Positions 1-5,496 are shown, counted from the first letter of the stretch. The stretch: 11,564 bases of DNA from Bermanella sp034110565 (GCA_034110565.1 JAWUYY010000005.1:1-11564), one strand, 5' to 3'. Program-made: numbers and translations. The notes: generated by a model from the sequence alone, not told the origin.

Positions 1-57
1 TATTTGGAAGTCGACCTAATAGATTTCTACTCAAAACTTTTTTTAACAAGTCGATAA
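1..57 (+). CDS. Possible 3' end of an upstream cassette gene (partial)
   Basis: Frame 1 is open from the window edge to a TAA at 55-57, just inside the first attC. It would encode the C-terminal tail YLEVDLIDFYSKLFLTSR. Cassette genes in this array commonly stop in or next to the left end of their attC, which fits. A second frame stops at 17-19, before the attC, and cannot be excluded. No family can be assigned from 18 residues. Confidence 0.3.
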   Translation, partial: YLEVDLIDFYSKLFLTSR

Positions 58-144
58 TAAGGACTTGAATTAAATGTTGTCACTTAATTTGCTACGCAAA
101 TGCATGCCAAATTCACTTCAATCCTTATATCTAATTCGTTAAAA
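41..144 (+). other. attC recombination site 1
   Basis: The site starts with TTTAACA (42-48) and ends with a GTTAAAA core (138-144). The outer arms are imperfectly self-complementary: the left arm TTAACAAGTCGATAATAAGG resembles the reverse complement of the right arm, TTAACGAATTAGATATAAGG. The centre is a poorly paired AT-rich loop. The core departs from GTTRRRY at its last base. The right end supplies an AAAGG that can serve as the ribosome binding site of the next ORF. Confidence 0.85.
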
Positions 145-155
145 GGCAATAGCTA

Positions 156-395
156 ATGGTAATCATGCAAATGGTATTTATGTTTTTACTACCAGTTATT
201 TTTTTAGTGTCATTGGTAGCATTTGTTTGGTTTTTGTATACAAAGAATAAGACCGCATCAATAAAAGCTTTCTTAATATTAATTATTTGTTTAATAGCTT
301 TATTAGGAATTGGACGCACTGAGTTTTGGGAAATTGACAGCTGCCTTGATAGCGGTGGTCGTTATAACTATGAGCTGAAATTGTGCGAACATTAA
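156..395 (+). CDS. Small cassette-encoded membrane protein
   Basis: This 79-residue protein has two predicted membrane segments: a very hydrophobic stretch at about residues 7-27 and a second at about 36-52, with a short basic turn (YTKNKTASIK) between them. The tail after about residue 54 has the pattern DSCLDSGGRYN...C, two cysteines flanking a D-x-GG motif. I recognise this as recurrent in small hypothetical proteins of proteobacteria, many of them cassette-borne, but no function is established. The start at 156 lies nine bases after AAAGG (142-146), which comes from the preceding attC core. It fills the cassette alone. The tail topology (periplasmic, possibly disulfide-bonded) is inferred. 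Confidence 0.8.
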   Translation: MVIMQMVFMFLLPVIFLVSLVAFVWFLYTKNKTASIKAFLILIICLIALLGIGRTEFWEIDSCLDSGGRYNYELKLCEH

Positions 396-401
396 TTGCC
401 G

Positions 402-497
402 TTTAACAAGTAATTAAACTAGGACTAAAAACAGCGGGCTCACTCGCGTAGCTCGATTTTAGCCCACAATTTTTAGCCTGTTAATTGGGCGTTATAG
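402..497 (+). other. attC recombination site 2
   Basis: The left end is TTTAACA (402-408) and the core is GTTATAG (491-497). The arms pair over most of their length: left TAACAAGTAATTAAACTAGG, right reverse complement TAACGCCCAATTAACAGGC. A further inner arm GGGCT/AGCCC surrounds a loop rich in CGCG and GCTC. It lies directly after the stop of the preceding ORF and before the start at 513. Confidence 0.9.
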
Positions 498-512
498 ATA
501 TAAAGGAATTAT

Positions 513-914
513 ATGAAATACTTCACTATTGCTTCCCTTCTGATTTTTTCTCTGAGTCTTCAGGCCGCTGGATATGAACCGCCAATACGCTCAAAACTCA
601 GTGGGAACTTAATTATTGCTGGAGAAAGTTTTATGGACCCTGGCCCTGATTATAAAAAAGACTCTCATATGCTGATAACAATAACAGGTGAAAGTGCGCA
701 AGTACTTTATGATTCTTTGAAGGTTCCAGAGAAAAAGTTTAAAAATTGTCCTTGGCAACCTGATGGTGATTGTTTTGAAAAGATTGAAAAAGTTAGTAAT
801 GGGGTTTTCTGTAGGTTAAGTTCAAATAAGAAAGCGTTTTGTGATATTACTTATGATTTAGAAAATCAAAAATTTATGGCGCCAAAAGAGTTTAGTACCG
901 GCGGTGACATATAA
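513..914 (+). CDS. Secreted cassette protein with four cysteines, unknown function
   Basis: This 133-residue protein begins with a typical Sec signal peptide (MKYFTIASLLIFSLSLQAAG, probable cleavage after LQA or nearby). The mature part is hydrophilic and carries four cysteines in the central half (NC, DC, FC, FC at about residues 78-111), so two periplasmic disulfides are plausible. I do not recognise a family. The start is supported by AAGGA at 503-507, five bases upstream. The stop lies only a few bases before the attC left end, as expected for a cassette gene. Confidence 0.8.
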   Translation: MKYFTIASLLIFSLSLQAAGYEPPIRSKLSGNLIIAGESFMDPGPDYKKDSHMLITITGESAQVLYDSLKVPEKKFKNCPWQPDGDCFEKIEKVSNGVFCRLSSNKKAFCDITYDLENQKFMAPKEFSTGGDI

Positions 915-916
915 TC

Positions 917-963
917 TATAACAAAGCCTTTCTTGGGATAAACCCAAGAAGGCGGCGTTAAAT
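917..963 (+). other. attC recombination site 3 (short, 47 bases)
   Basis: The site runs from TATAAC (917-922) to the core GTTAAAT (957-963). The hairpin is nearly perfect: GCCTT-t-CTTGGG pairs with CCCAAGAAGGC around a five-base ATAAA loop. The left arm has one extra base (T) that stays unpaired, the extrahelical base expected for strand choice by IntI. The site is almost identical to attC 6 at 2314-2360. Confidence 0.95.
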
Positions 964-977
964 TCATAGGCCCCATA

Positions 978-1505
978 ATGTCATTATTTGAACTAGAAGA
1001 TTTTGAGACACAATGTGAATTCGCAGAAATATTAGACGGTCTTAAAATTAATGAAGCACAATTCTGTCCAGTTTTTGTCTTTATAATTGACTGGGCAGCA
1101 TCACGAAACAAACTTGAATATACATTTTCTGAATATTTAAAGTTAAATAAAAGTGTGGAGAAACTTCACTGCGGAAATCTTTCATTCGAAGACTTTGTGT
1201 TTGACACTTTAGATGCCAAGCTTATTCTTGGTGTATTTATTAAGGATATACAACCGTTTATCACTGACTACATAAATCATGATGAATACTTTAAAAATTT
1301 AAGAGATGTATATGGGATTTCAAATTTGTGGTTTCTTCCTGGTGATTTTAGTAAGTGTGAAGGTTTGTATCATGTAATTGATACTTCGTTAAAAAACTAT
1401 CATGAAAACAAAGAACATCATCCAAAGTTAGTACTATTCAACGATCCAGATGAGATTGCAAAGCATCGAGAAGAATATAAAGAACGAGAGAAATTAGTAG
1501 ATTAA
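978..1505 (+). CDS. Cassette-encoded cytoplasmic protein, unknown function
   Basis: The product is 175 residues with no signal peptide and no membrane segment. It is acidic and rich in aromatic residues (Phe, Tyr, Trp), and it ends in a highly charged helix (EIAKHREEYKEREKLVD). The composition suggests a small folded cytoplasmic domain. I do not recognise the family. The start at 978 is preceded only by a weak AGG at 968-970, within the 14 bases between the attC core and the ATG. The cassette holds no other ORF, and the stop is two bases before the TTTAAC of the next attC. Confidence 0.78.
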   Translation: MSLFELEDFETQCEFAEILDGLKINEAQFCPVFVFIIDWAASRNKLEYTFSEYLKLNKSVEKLHCGNLSFEDFVFDTLDAKLILGVFIKDIQPFITDYINHDEYFKNLRDVYGISNLWFLPGDFSKCEGLYHVIDTSLKNYHENKEHHPKLVLFNDPDEIAKHREEYKEREKLVD

Positions 1506-1506
1506 A

Positions 1507-1580
1507 TTTAACAATGCCAGCCAATACGCCAGCAAGCTGGCTGGACTCGTTTCACTCGCTCTTGCTGGCAGGCGTTATGT
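1507..1580 (+). other. attC recombination site 4
   Basis: The left end is TTTAACA (1507-1513) and the core is GTTATGT (1574-1580). The arms are built from repeated GCCAGC/GCTGGC words, so several alternative pairings are possible, with outer arms TAACAATGCCAGC and GCTGGCAGGCGTTA. The core contains an ATG at 1577 in frame with the next gene. Its left arm resembles that of the truncated site at 4367. Confidence 0.92.
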
Positions 1581-1627
1581 GGCGTATTCACAAGTCACAA
1601 GCTATGCCGGGAGATAGTTCAGAGAGT

Positions 1628-1896
1628 ATGAAAGCATTGGTCTTAAGCTTAAAAATCGTCGCGTCTGTATTTATTTTTATAGCTCTGGTAGCTTTTGGTA
1701 GTGATTTTCTTCCTGTAGATGGCATCAGTTTCGGTGGCAGGGATCAGAAGATGGTGAGTACCGATTCTTCAAAATCGTACCTACAGATGGTGCAAATCCA
1801 ATATTTCTTGGTGCCATATTTTTACTCGCCGCGTTTACATTATTTATCGCAGCTAGCTTACTAAATAAATACCTAGCGAGGTCAAGTAGCACATAA
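1628..1896 (+). pseudogene. Frameshifted cassette gene for a small two-helix membrane protein
   Basis: The first frame starts at ATG 1628 (MKALVLSLKIVASVFIFIAL...) and encodes an N-terminal membrane segment followed by FGSDFLPVDGISFGG. Continued to 1864, this frame gives an unconvincing tail. A second frame, open from 1705, gives DGEYRFFKIVPTDGANP, then FLGAIFLLAAFTLFIAASLL and NKYLARSSST. That is a typical second membrane helix with a basic end, and its TAA (1894-1896) lies in the TAAC of the next attC, where other cassette genes here stop. Joining the two frames somewhere in about 1705-1765 would restore a protein of about 88 residues. Earlier in-frame ATGs at 1577 and 1604 exist. This could be a true lesion, a sequencing error or, less likely, programmed frameshifting. 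Confidence 0.72.
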
Positions 1897-2008
1897 CAAA
1901 GCTGTGCACGGGAACAGCTAGGCTACGCTTGCAATTTTTGCACTGCGCTTCGCTCCGTTAACAAAAATTACAACTCCGCCTAGCTGTCCCGTGACAGCAG
2001 CGTTATGT
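1892..2008 (+). other. attC recombination site 5 (long, 117 bases)
   Basis: The left end is CATAACA (1892-1898) and the core is GTTATGT (2002-2008). The outer arms pair well: GCTGTGCACGGGAACAGCTAGG against CCTAGCTGTCCCGTGACAGC. The long inner region (TGCAATTTTTG...CAAAAATTACA) also pairs partly. This large branched layout resembles the long attC class seen in Vibrio-type arrays. The left end contains the stop codon of the frameshifted gene's restored frame. Confidence 0.93.
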
Positions 2009-2024
2009 GTTGAGAGAAATGTGA

Positions 2025-2318
2025 ATGTTGTACATCATTATATTAATTGAGTTTGCATCTATATATATTGCAATTGGTTTGTGGCGTTCAGAAAATTCTC
2101 GTAAATATAAAGCTCTATTGACACTAATATTATTTTTACCCATTTTGGGCCCTGTCTTTTATTTTTTTGTGACTGATATACCTCCATCATTACCAATTGA
2201 CAAGCAAAACAGAGCCCACAGGGGGTATTTTACTGATCAATGGATTGTTAAAAAGAAAGAGCTAAAAGCTAAAATTAAAGAACTTGAAAATGAGAATAAT
2301 GATAAAAATAACACATAA
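2025..2318 (+). CDS. Small membrane protein resembling PLDc_N-type proteins
   Basis: This 97-residue protein has two membrane segments (about residues 2-19 and 31-49) separated by a polar turn (RSENSRKYK). It continues with ILGPVFYFFVTDIPP and a cytoplasmic lysine/glutamate-rich helix. The L-P-x-L-G-P-x-x-Y-x-F pattern at the end of the second helix resembles small proteins with a phospholipase D nuclease N-terminal (PLDc_N) segment, which lack any catalytic part. No enzymatic role is claimed. The start is supported by GAGAGA at 2012-2017. The stop TAA (2316-2318) is part of the left end of the next attC. Confidence 0.78.
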   Translation: MLYIIILIEFASIYIAIGLWRSENSRKYKALLTLILFLPILGPVFYFFVTDIPPSLPIDKQNRAHRGYFTDQWIVKKKELKAKIKELENENNDKNNT

Positions 2319-2360
2319 CCAAGCCTTGCTTGGGATAAACCCAAGAAGGCGGCGTTATGA
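2314..2360 (+). other. attC recombination site 6 (short, 47 bases)
   Basis: The left end is CATAACC (2314-2320) and the core is GTTATGA (2354-2360). The stem GCCTT-g-CTTGGG/CCCAAGAAGGC is the same as in attC 3, except that the extrahelical base is G instead of T and the spacer base after TAAC is C instead of A. The core supplies the ATG at 2357 that opens the next ORF, and the stem contains AGAAGG seven bases before it. Confidence 0.95.
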
Positions 2361-2944
2361 GTAAATATATGAAATTCAAAGTTAGCATCATTCTTTTCTC
2401 GTTCCTTTTTGTTACTACTGCATTTGGTGCGGAAATAGTACAAGAGGGAGAGGACACATATAAGTTTATCGATAATGGAAAGCTAATTGATACAGCTATT
2501 TTTAATTACAACCAGTATTCGAACCCGCATAAGCCAGCTCTTTTTGGTGGCTGCATGATCGTTAGGGATGGATATAGCGCAGGTGATGAAGGCAGGGTAG
2601 TTACTTTTAAAAGTGTTGTAATATCATGCCCTAATAAAAAGACAATAATCACTGATTTAAACGAAACAAATGATTTTGGAACTTTCCTATTAAATTCTGA
2701 CAGTGGTGACTGGGGCGTAGCATTAGGACAAATAGACGGTCAGATTCAACATATTAGGGTTATTAATAATCAATCCATAAATCGAATCAGCCCCAAGTAC
2801 CAAACTCAAATACATTCAAAACTGACATATGAAAAAACTGGAGACAGTTTTACTATTTCAGGTTCGTCGCTTATCAAAGGTAAGTGGGTTTCAATTAAAT
2901 TAAATATATATCCGGATGGTACAACCGAAGTGTTGGAGCAATGA
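2357..2944 (+). CDS. Secreted cassette protein, unknown function
   Basis: The product is 195 residues from ATG 2357, or 191 from ATG 2369. Either start gives a Sec signal peptide (KFKVSIILFSFLFVTTAFGA, cleavage near AFGA). The mature part is rich in beta-type alternation, Asn, Ser and Gly and has two cysteines (GGC and ISC, about 30 residues apart) that could form one disulfide. I do not recognise the family. The 2357 start lies inside the attC core and is served by AGAAGG (2344-2349) in the attC stem; ATG 2369 has no visible ribosome binding site, so I prefer 2357. The protein is probably periplasmic or outer-surface. Confidence 0.78.
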   Translation: MSKYMKFKVSIILFSFLFVTTAFGAEIVQEGEDTYKFIDNGKLIDTAIFNYNQYSNPHKPALFGGCMIVRDGYSAGDEGRVVTFKSVVISCPNKKTIITDLNETNDFGTFLLNSDSGDWGVALGQIDGQIQHIRVINNQSINRISPKYQTQIHSKLTYEKTGDSFTISGSSLIKGKWVSIKLNIYPDGTTEVLEQ

Positions 2945-2949
2945 GAACT

Positions 2950-3044
2950 CATAACAAGTGCATGTTGCCTCAGCCACTACGTGGCTTGGACGTTTTTTTC
3001 GTTCGTGCCTCACTACAAACCCGCCGCAAATGCAGGCGTTATAT
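2950..3044 (+). other. attC recombination site 7
   Basis: The left end is CATAACA (2950-2956) and the core is GTTATAT (3038-3044), which fits the consensus well. The outer arms TAACAAGTGCATGTTG and CAAATGCAGGCGTTA pair with mismatches, and the interior (GCCTCAGCCACTACGTGGC...) carries a second helix. It begins five bases after the stop codon of the preceding gene. Confidence 0.9.
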
Positions 3045-3065
3045 CTCAAGGAGTGAACCTGACCA

Positions 3066-3575
3066 ATGGAGCCAGATTATAGTCAATATAGCTTAGATGA
3101 ACTATTTGAAGTTCATACCAGTATTGATTCTGAAAAATACCCAGAAAGGTTCGCAAAAATAGAAGAGCAAATTATTCTCAAAAAAAGCGAGCTATCACAA
3201 GACGTAAACGCTTTATTCGATATTGAAGATGGTGGTGTTTCGTTAATTATAAATAAAACAGACGATGGCCATTTTGAAGTGAAAATCGCGATCACCTACA
3301 ATTTTATAATCTCTTATCAAAAAACATGGTATAGCTTTGATCTAACCTCACAAGAATTAAAGCACTTAATAAAGTGTTTAACTGAAGGCATTGAATCTAA
3401 GCATGGTAATACAAGCATTTGGCAAGCAAATCAGATTACCGTTAAAAAACGAAAAACACCGGTTAAATACTGCAAAATTAGAATGTACCGTAGGTTTTTT
3501 ATATTGGGGTTTAATGTAGTGCCAGCTTCAATTTCAGGAAAAATAATAGCCGCTTTAAATGAAATTGAGATATAA
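3066..3575 (+). CDS. Cassette-encoded cytoplasmic protein with a YS.eEL...IDxExYPER N-terminal motif
   Basis: This 169-residue protein has no export signal. Residues 5-37 (YSQYSLDELFEVHTSIDSEK, then YPERFAKIEEQI) match a short helical motif that I recognise at the N-terminus of many unrelated bacterial hypothetical proteins; its function is not established. The rest contains beta-rich stretches (HFEVKIAITYNFIISY) and a basic segment (VKKRKTPVKYCKIRMYRR), and I cannot place it. An in-frame TGA at 3060-3062 makes ATG 3066 the first usable start. AAGGAG (3048-3053) is 12 bases away, a long spacing. The stop TAA at 3573 is part of the next attC left end. Confidence 0.78.
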   Translation: MEPDYSQYSLDELFEVHTSIDSEKYPERFAKIEEQIILKKSELSQDVNALFDIEDGGVSLIINKTDDGHFEVKIAITYNFIISYQKTWYSFDLTSQELKHLIKCLTEGIESKHGNTSIWQANQITVKKRKTPVKYCKIRMYRRFFILGFNVVPASISGKIIAALNEIEI

Positions 3576-3632
3576 CAAACAAATCATGGCCGACGCGCAA
3601 AATGCGCGCGCCGCATATTCGAAGCGTTAGCT
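3571..3632 (+). other. attC recombination site 8 (62 bases)
   Basis: The left end is TATAACA (3571-3577) and the core is GTTAGCT (3626-3632). The arms are TAACAAACAAATCATGGCCG and, as reverse complement of the right arm, TAACGCTTCGAATATGCGGC. A very GC-rich top, GCGCAAAATGCGC, makes a stable apical hairpin. Confidence 0.92.
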
Positions 3633-3645
3633 GTACGGAATACTT

Positions 3646-4359
3646 ATGAAAAACTGCTATGAAATAGAGGTGCTTGCCAAAGATGGTTTGTATGAGCTTG
3701 ACCCTATTATTCTGGCTTCACCTATTAAGCTGAAAATGACTCAATCAGAAGAAATTGGTCAATACATCCTTGAACAAAGCTCCAAAATTGATGACGTTAT
3801 TTTTAAATTTGTACAATTAGTTGGTTATAAATATGTATTTAGTCTTTCTGGTATCGGTGTAACTGAATCGCTTGTTAATGACTTTTCTGAATTTCTTAAA
3901 ATACTAGATCTACCACATAAAGTATTAAAATCAGATACAGTATTTCTATCCTTCCTATGGAATGATGAAGTTACTAAGAGGGTAAACCCTAAACTTATAG
4001 AAAATGAGTATTACCACTTTTTGGATAAATTTGATAATTTCAAATATCCAGAGAAATATATAACACTACAAGATAAAGAAAATTGCCTGGCTGGCACAAA
4101 CTGGTGGTTTATTGGCTCATCGAAAGGGGCTTCAGATCTTTGCTTTATAAATATTAATAAGAACCTAAAGAGTAAAAAGCTCCTAATTCCATTTGCAATA
4201 AATAATAGCTCTAATACAGCTATAGTGTGTTTCGATATAAATGGAAGGGTCTACATATGCGTAGATGAACAAAACCTAATGGAAATTGATTGGGAAAAAC
4301 GGTTTTATTACCAAAACTTTGACGACTGGCTAGAAAAGACGATTAATGAAAGCCTATAA
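3646..4359 (+). CDS. Cassette protein with a C-terminal SUKH/SMI1-KNR4-like half (tentative)
   Basis: This soluble protein has 237 residues. The C-terminal half (about 145-237) runs: a tryptophan-rich NWWFIGSS strand, a hydrophobic strand ending in LLIPFAIN, an IVCFDINGRVYICVDE hairpin, and a terminal FDDWLEKTI helix. That order resembles the SUKH (SMI1/KNR4) fold, where an 'ipfa..D..G.vy' core is followed by an 'F..wL' helix. SUKH proteins are often toxin-immunity proteins, but the N-terminal half (1-110) is unrecognised and no toxin gene is adjacent. The start at 3646 has GGA at 3637-3639. The fold assignment is pattern-based and could be wrong. Confidence 0.6.
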   Translation: MKNCYEIEVLAKDGLYELDPIILASPIKLKMTQSEEIGQYILEQSSKIDDVIFKFVQLVGYKYVFSLSGIGVTESLVNDFSEFLKILDLPHKVLKSDTVFLSFLWNDEVTKRVNPKLIENEYYHFLDKFDNFKYPEKYITLQDKENCLAGTNWWFIGSSKGASDLCFININKNLKSKKLLIPFAINNSSNTAIVCFDINGRVYICVDEQNLMEIDWEKRFYYQNFDDWLEKTINESL

Positions 4360-4366
4360 ACTGACA

Positions 4367-4391
4367 GCTAACAAAGCCAGCCAGAGGGACG
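4367..4391 (+). other. Left half of a truncated attC (site 9)
   Basis: GCTAACAAAGCCAGCCAGAG begins 7 bases after the stop of the preceding gene and looks like the left arm of an attC, close to attC 4 (TAACAATGCCAGCCA). The expected right arm (a complement ending in GGCTGGCGTTAGC) is absent. The sequence changes at about 4392 into an insertion-sequence-like end. Confidence 0.75.
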
Positions 4392-4418
4392 TGAACTTCC
4401 CCCGATAATGTGGACACC
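4392..4418 (+). mobile_element. Probable remnant end of an IS3-family insertion sequence
   Basis: These 27 bases, TGAACTTCCCCCGATAATG followed by TGGACACC, have the layout of many IS3-family terminal repeats: TGaact, a run of C, an AT-rich centre, then TGGACA. They start exactly where the attC breaks off. No transposase gene and no matching inverted end (GGTGTCCACATTATCGGGGG) are present downstream in this window, so the element would be a remnant left by deletion. The family call rests on memory of terminal-repeat patterns. Confidence 0.5.
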
Positions 4419-4446
4419 TTTAATTAACTTAAATTGGAGTATTAAA

Positions 4447-4899
4447 ATGAAAACATTAATACCTGCGATATTGATGATGCTGATCATGAGCGTTTCAGCG
4501 TATGCAGTTGAAGGTATGGTTGACGTTAAGAGTGCTTTCGGCGTGACAGAAACAGGAGACAGACTAGAGAGTGTGTTGAAAGAGAAAGGCATGACTATCT
4601 TTAACCGAATTAAACATTCTGAAGCCGCTCAAAAAGTAGGCGTAGATTTGCGAGAAACAGAATTAATCATTTTTGGTAATCCCAAGGTAGGCAGTCCTCT
4701 AATGAAGTGTCAGCAAAGCGTTGCTATTGATCTACCACAAAAGTTTCTAATATGGAAAGATAGTGACGACACCACTTGGATATCCTATAACCACCCCAGT
4801 TATTTAGTTAAAAGACATAACATTTCTGGCTGCGAAGCTGTGATTTCAAAAATTGGAAACGCACTTTCTGTTATAGCGAAAATGGCAGCAACAAAGTAG
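4447..4899 (+). CDS. Exported DUF302 domain protein
   Basis: The product is 150 residues: a Sec signal peptide (MKTLIPAILMMLIMSVSAYA) followed by a DUF302 domain at about residues 25-140. The family pattern is visible: an N-terminal VKSAFGVTETGDRLESVLKE segment, FNRIKHSEAAQKVG, ELIIFGNPKVGSPLM, a 'IDLPQKFLIW' strand, and W-I-S-Y-N-x-P. DUF302 proteins are small alpha/beta proteins, often periplasmic, with no settled biochemical role. ATG 4447 is chosen over the in-frame ATG at 4408 because GGAG (4436-4439) is correctly spaced and the signal peptide then starts at residue 1; the 4408 start lies inside the IS-like end. There is no convincing attC right after the stop. Two cysteines flank the middle of the domain. 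Confidence 0.88.
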   Translation: MKTLIPAILMMLIMSVSAYAVEGMVDVKSAFGVTETGDRLESVLKEKGMTIFNRIKHSEAAQKVGVDLRETELIIFGNPKVGSPLMKCQQSVAIDLPQKFLIWKDSDDTTWISYNHPSYLVKRHNISGCEAVISKIGNALSVIAKMAATK

Positions 4900-4924
4900 A
4901 GCAACCAAATAAGAGACGCATGGC

Positions 4925-4959
4925 AACTGTTCTCGTTTAACTGAAAGAAAAGAACAGTT
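4925..4959 (+). terminator. Hairpin after the DUF302 gene
   Basis: AACTGTTCT (4925-4933) and AGAACAGTT (4951-4959) form a perfect nine-base stem with a 17-base loop, 25 bases after the stop. Only a short T run follows, so it may be a weak terminator. Confidence 0.4.
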
Positions 4960-5031
4960 TTGACATAGATAGACTAAAAATACTTTCTTAGTATGAGTGT
5001 CTTAGTTGGCGTTTTTTAATTGGTGTTATGT
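4936..5031 (+). other. Possible decayed attC between the DUF302 and DUF3465 genes
   Basis: A TTTAACT (4936-4942) is followed, 96 bases later in total, by GGTGTTATGT, whose GTTATGT (5025-5031) is a good core sequence. The next gene starts 25 bases after it, the same spacing as for true cassettes. The arms pair only weakly (TAACTGAAAGAAAAGAAC against TAACACCAATTAAAAAACG), so this is at best a degenerate site, and it overlaps the hairpin at 4925-4959. Confidence 0.3.
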
Positions 5032-5055
5032 ATGAATTTAAGACGGGTTTAGCTC

Positions 5056-5451
5056 ATGAGGAAACTATTAGTCTTTATTTTTGTTGGTTTTATTTCATTG
5101 CAGTGGTCATTTTTTGCCGAGGCCATTACTCTAAATGAAGCATACGAGAATCAACAAAGTGATGTTCAGGTTCAAGGTAGCGGTAGGGTTATCCGTATTT
5201 TAAAGGATGATGAAAAAGGTTCGCGCCATCAAAGATTCATTATTCAACTTGCCTCAGGGCAAACTATTTTAATCGCTCATAATATTGATCTTGCGCCAAG
5301 AATTAACGCTATTTCAAAAGGTGATCAAGTTCAGTTTTATGGTGAGTATGAGTGGAATAATAAAGGTGGTGTTGTGCATTGGACACATCATGACCCTAAT
5401 AACAGGCATGTCGGTGGTTGGTTGAAGCACAAGGGTCGGACATATCAGTAG
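5056..5451 (+). CDS. Exported DUF3465 family protein
   Basis: The product is 131 residues with a signal peptide (MRKLLVFIFVGFISLQWSFF, cleavage near AEA). The mature domain matches the DUF3465 pattern: GSGRVIRILKDDEKGSRHQR, FIIQLASGQTILIAHNIDLA, a GDQVQFYGEYEWN strand, VVHWTHHDPNNRHVGGWLKH, and a terminal GxTYQ. It looks like a small OB-fold-like beta protein, and the HWTHHDP segment is the most conserved part I recall. The family is common in marine gammaproteobacteria and has no established function. The ribosome binding site is weak (ACGGG about ten bases upstream). It may be the last, decayed cassette or an ordinary chromosomal gene. Confidence 0.87.
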   Translation: MRKLLVFIFVGFISLQWSFFAEAITLNEAYENQQSDVQVQGSGRVIRILKDDEKGSRHQRFIIQLASGQTILIAHNIDLAPRINAISKGDQVQFYGEYEWNNKGGVVHWTHHDPNNRHVGGWLKHKGRTYQ

Positions 5452-5470
5452 TTTTAGAATCAGTTATCTT

Positions 5471-5496
5471 AACGGGCTAAACACGGGTTCTGCCCT
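5471..5496 (+). terminator. Weak hairpin after the DUF3465 gene
   Basis: AACGGGC (5471-5477) and GCCCTT (5491-5496) bracket a 13-base loop, about 20 bases after the stop codon. The stem is short and there is no T run. Because it also reads TAACGGGC...GCCCTTA, a heavily decayed short attC is an alternative. Confidence 0.3.

Larger units (their letters stand above)
1..4391 (+). mobile_element. Integron gene-cassette array, distal end
   Basis: Eight complete attC sites and one half attC separate short plus-strand ORFs, usually one ORF per interval. Expected recombination points (between G and TT of the core) are near 138/139, 491/492, 957/958, 1574/1575, 2002/2003, 2354/2355, 3038/3039 and 3626/3627. 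This gives cassettes of about 350 to 680 bases. ORF orientation and core orientation agree, so the integrase and attI should lie left of the window; neither is visible here. The attC sites range from 47 to 117 bases and are mostly unlike each other, which is typical of sedentary arrays outside Vibrio. Base composition is visibly AT-richer than the chromosomal genes right of 5930. The array identity is read directly from the sequence; mobility in this strain is inferred from the family. Confidence 0.93.

Noticed and set aside
866..1111. Minus-strand ORF of 81 codons over attC 3
   Set aside because: It reads through the attC hairpin, giving a TPPSWVYPKKG stretch. The similar minus-strand ORF over attC 6 has nearly the same peptide because the two sites are near-identical. 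It is a recombination-site shadow, not a protein family.
1514..1627. N-terminal extension of the frameshifted cassette gene from ATG 1514
   Set aside because: The first 20 or so codons translate attC 4 itself; the membrane protein proper begins at ATG 1628.
2237..2457. Two minus-strand ORFs across attC 6
   Set aside because: They overlap the well-supported plus-strand genes and the attC, and contain the attC-derived TPPSWVYPKQG peptide.
4408..4446. Alternative upstream start (ATG 4408) for the DUF302 protein
   Set aside because: It lies inside the IS-like end, has no ribosome binding site and would bury the signal peptide; 4447 has GGAG at the right distance.
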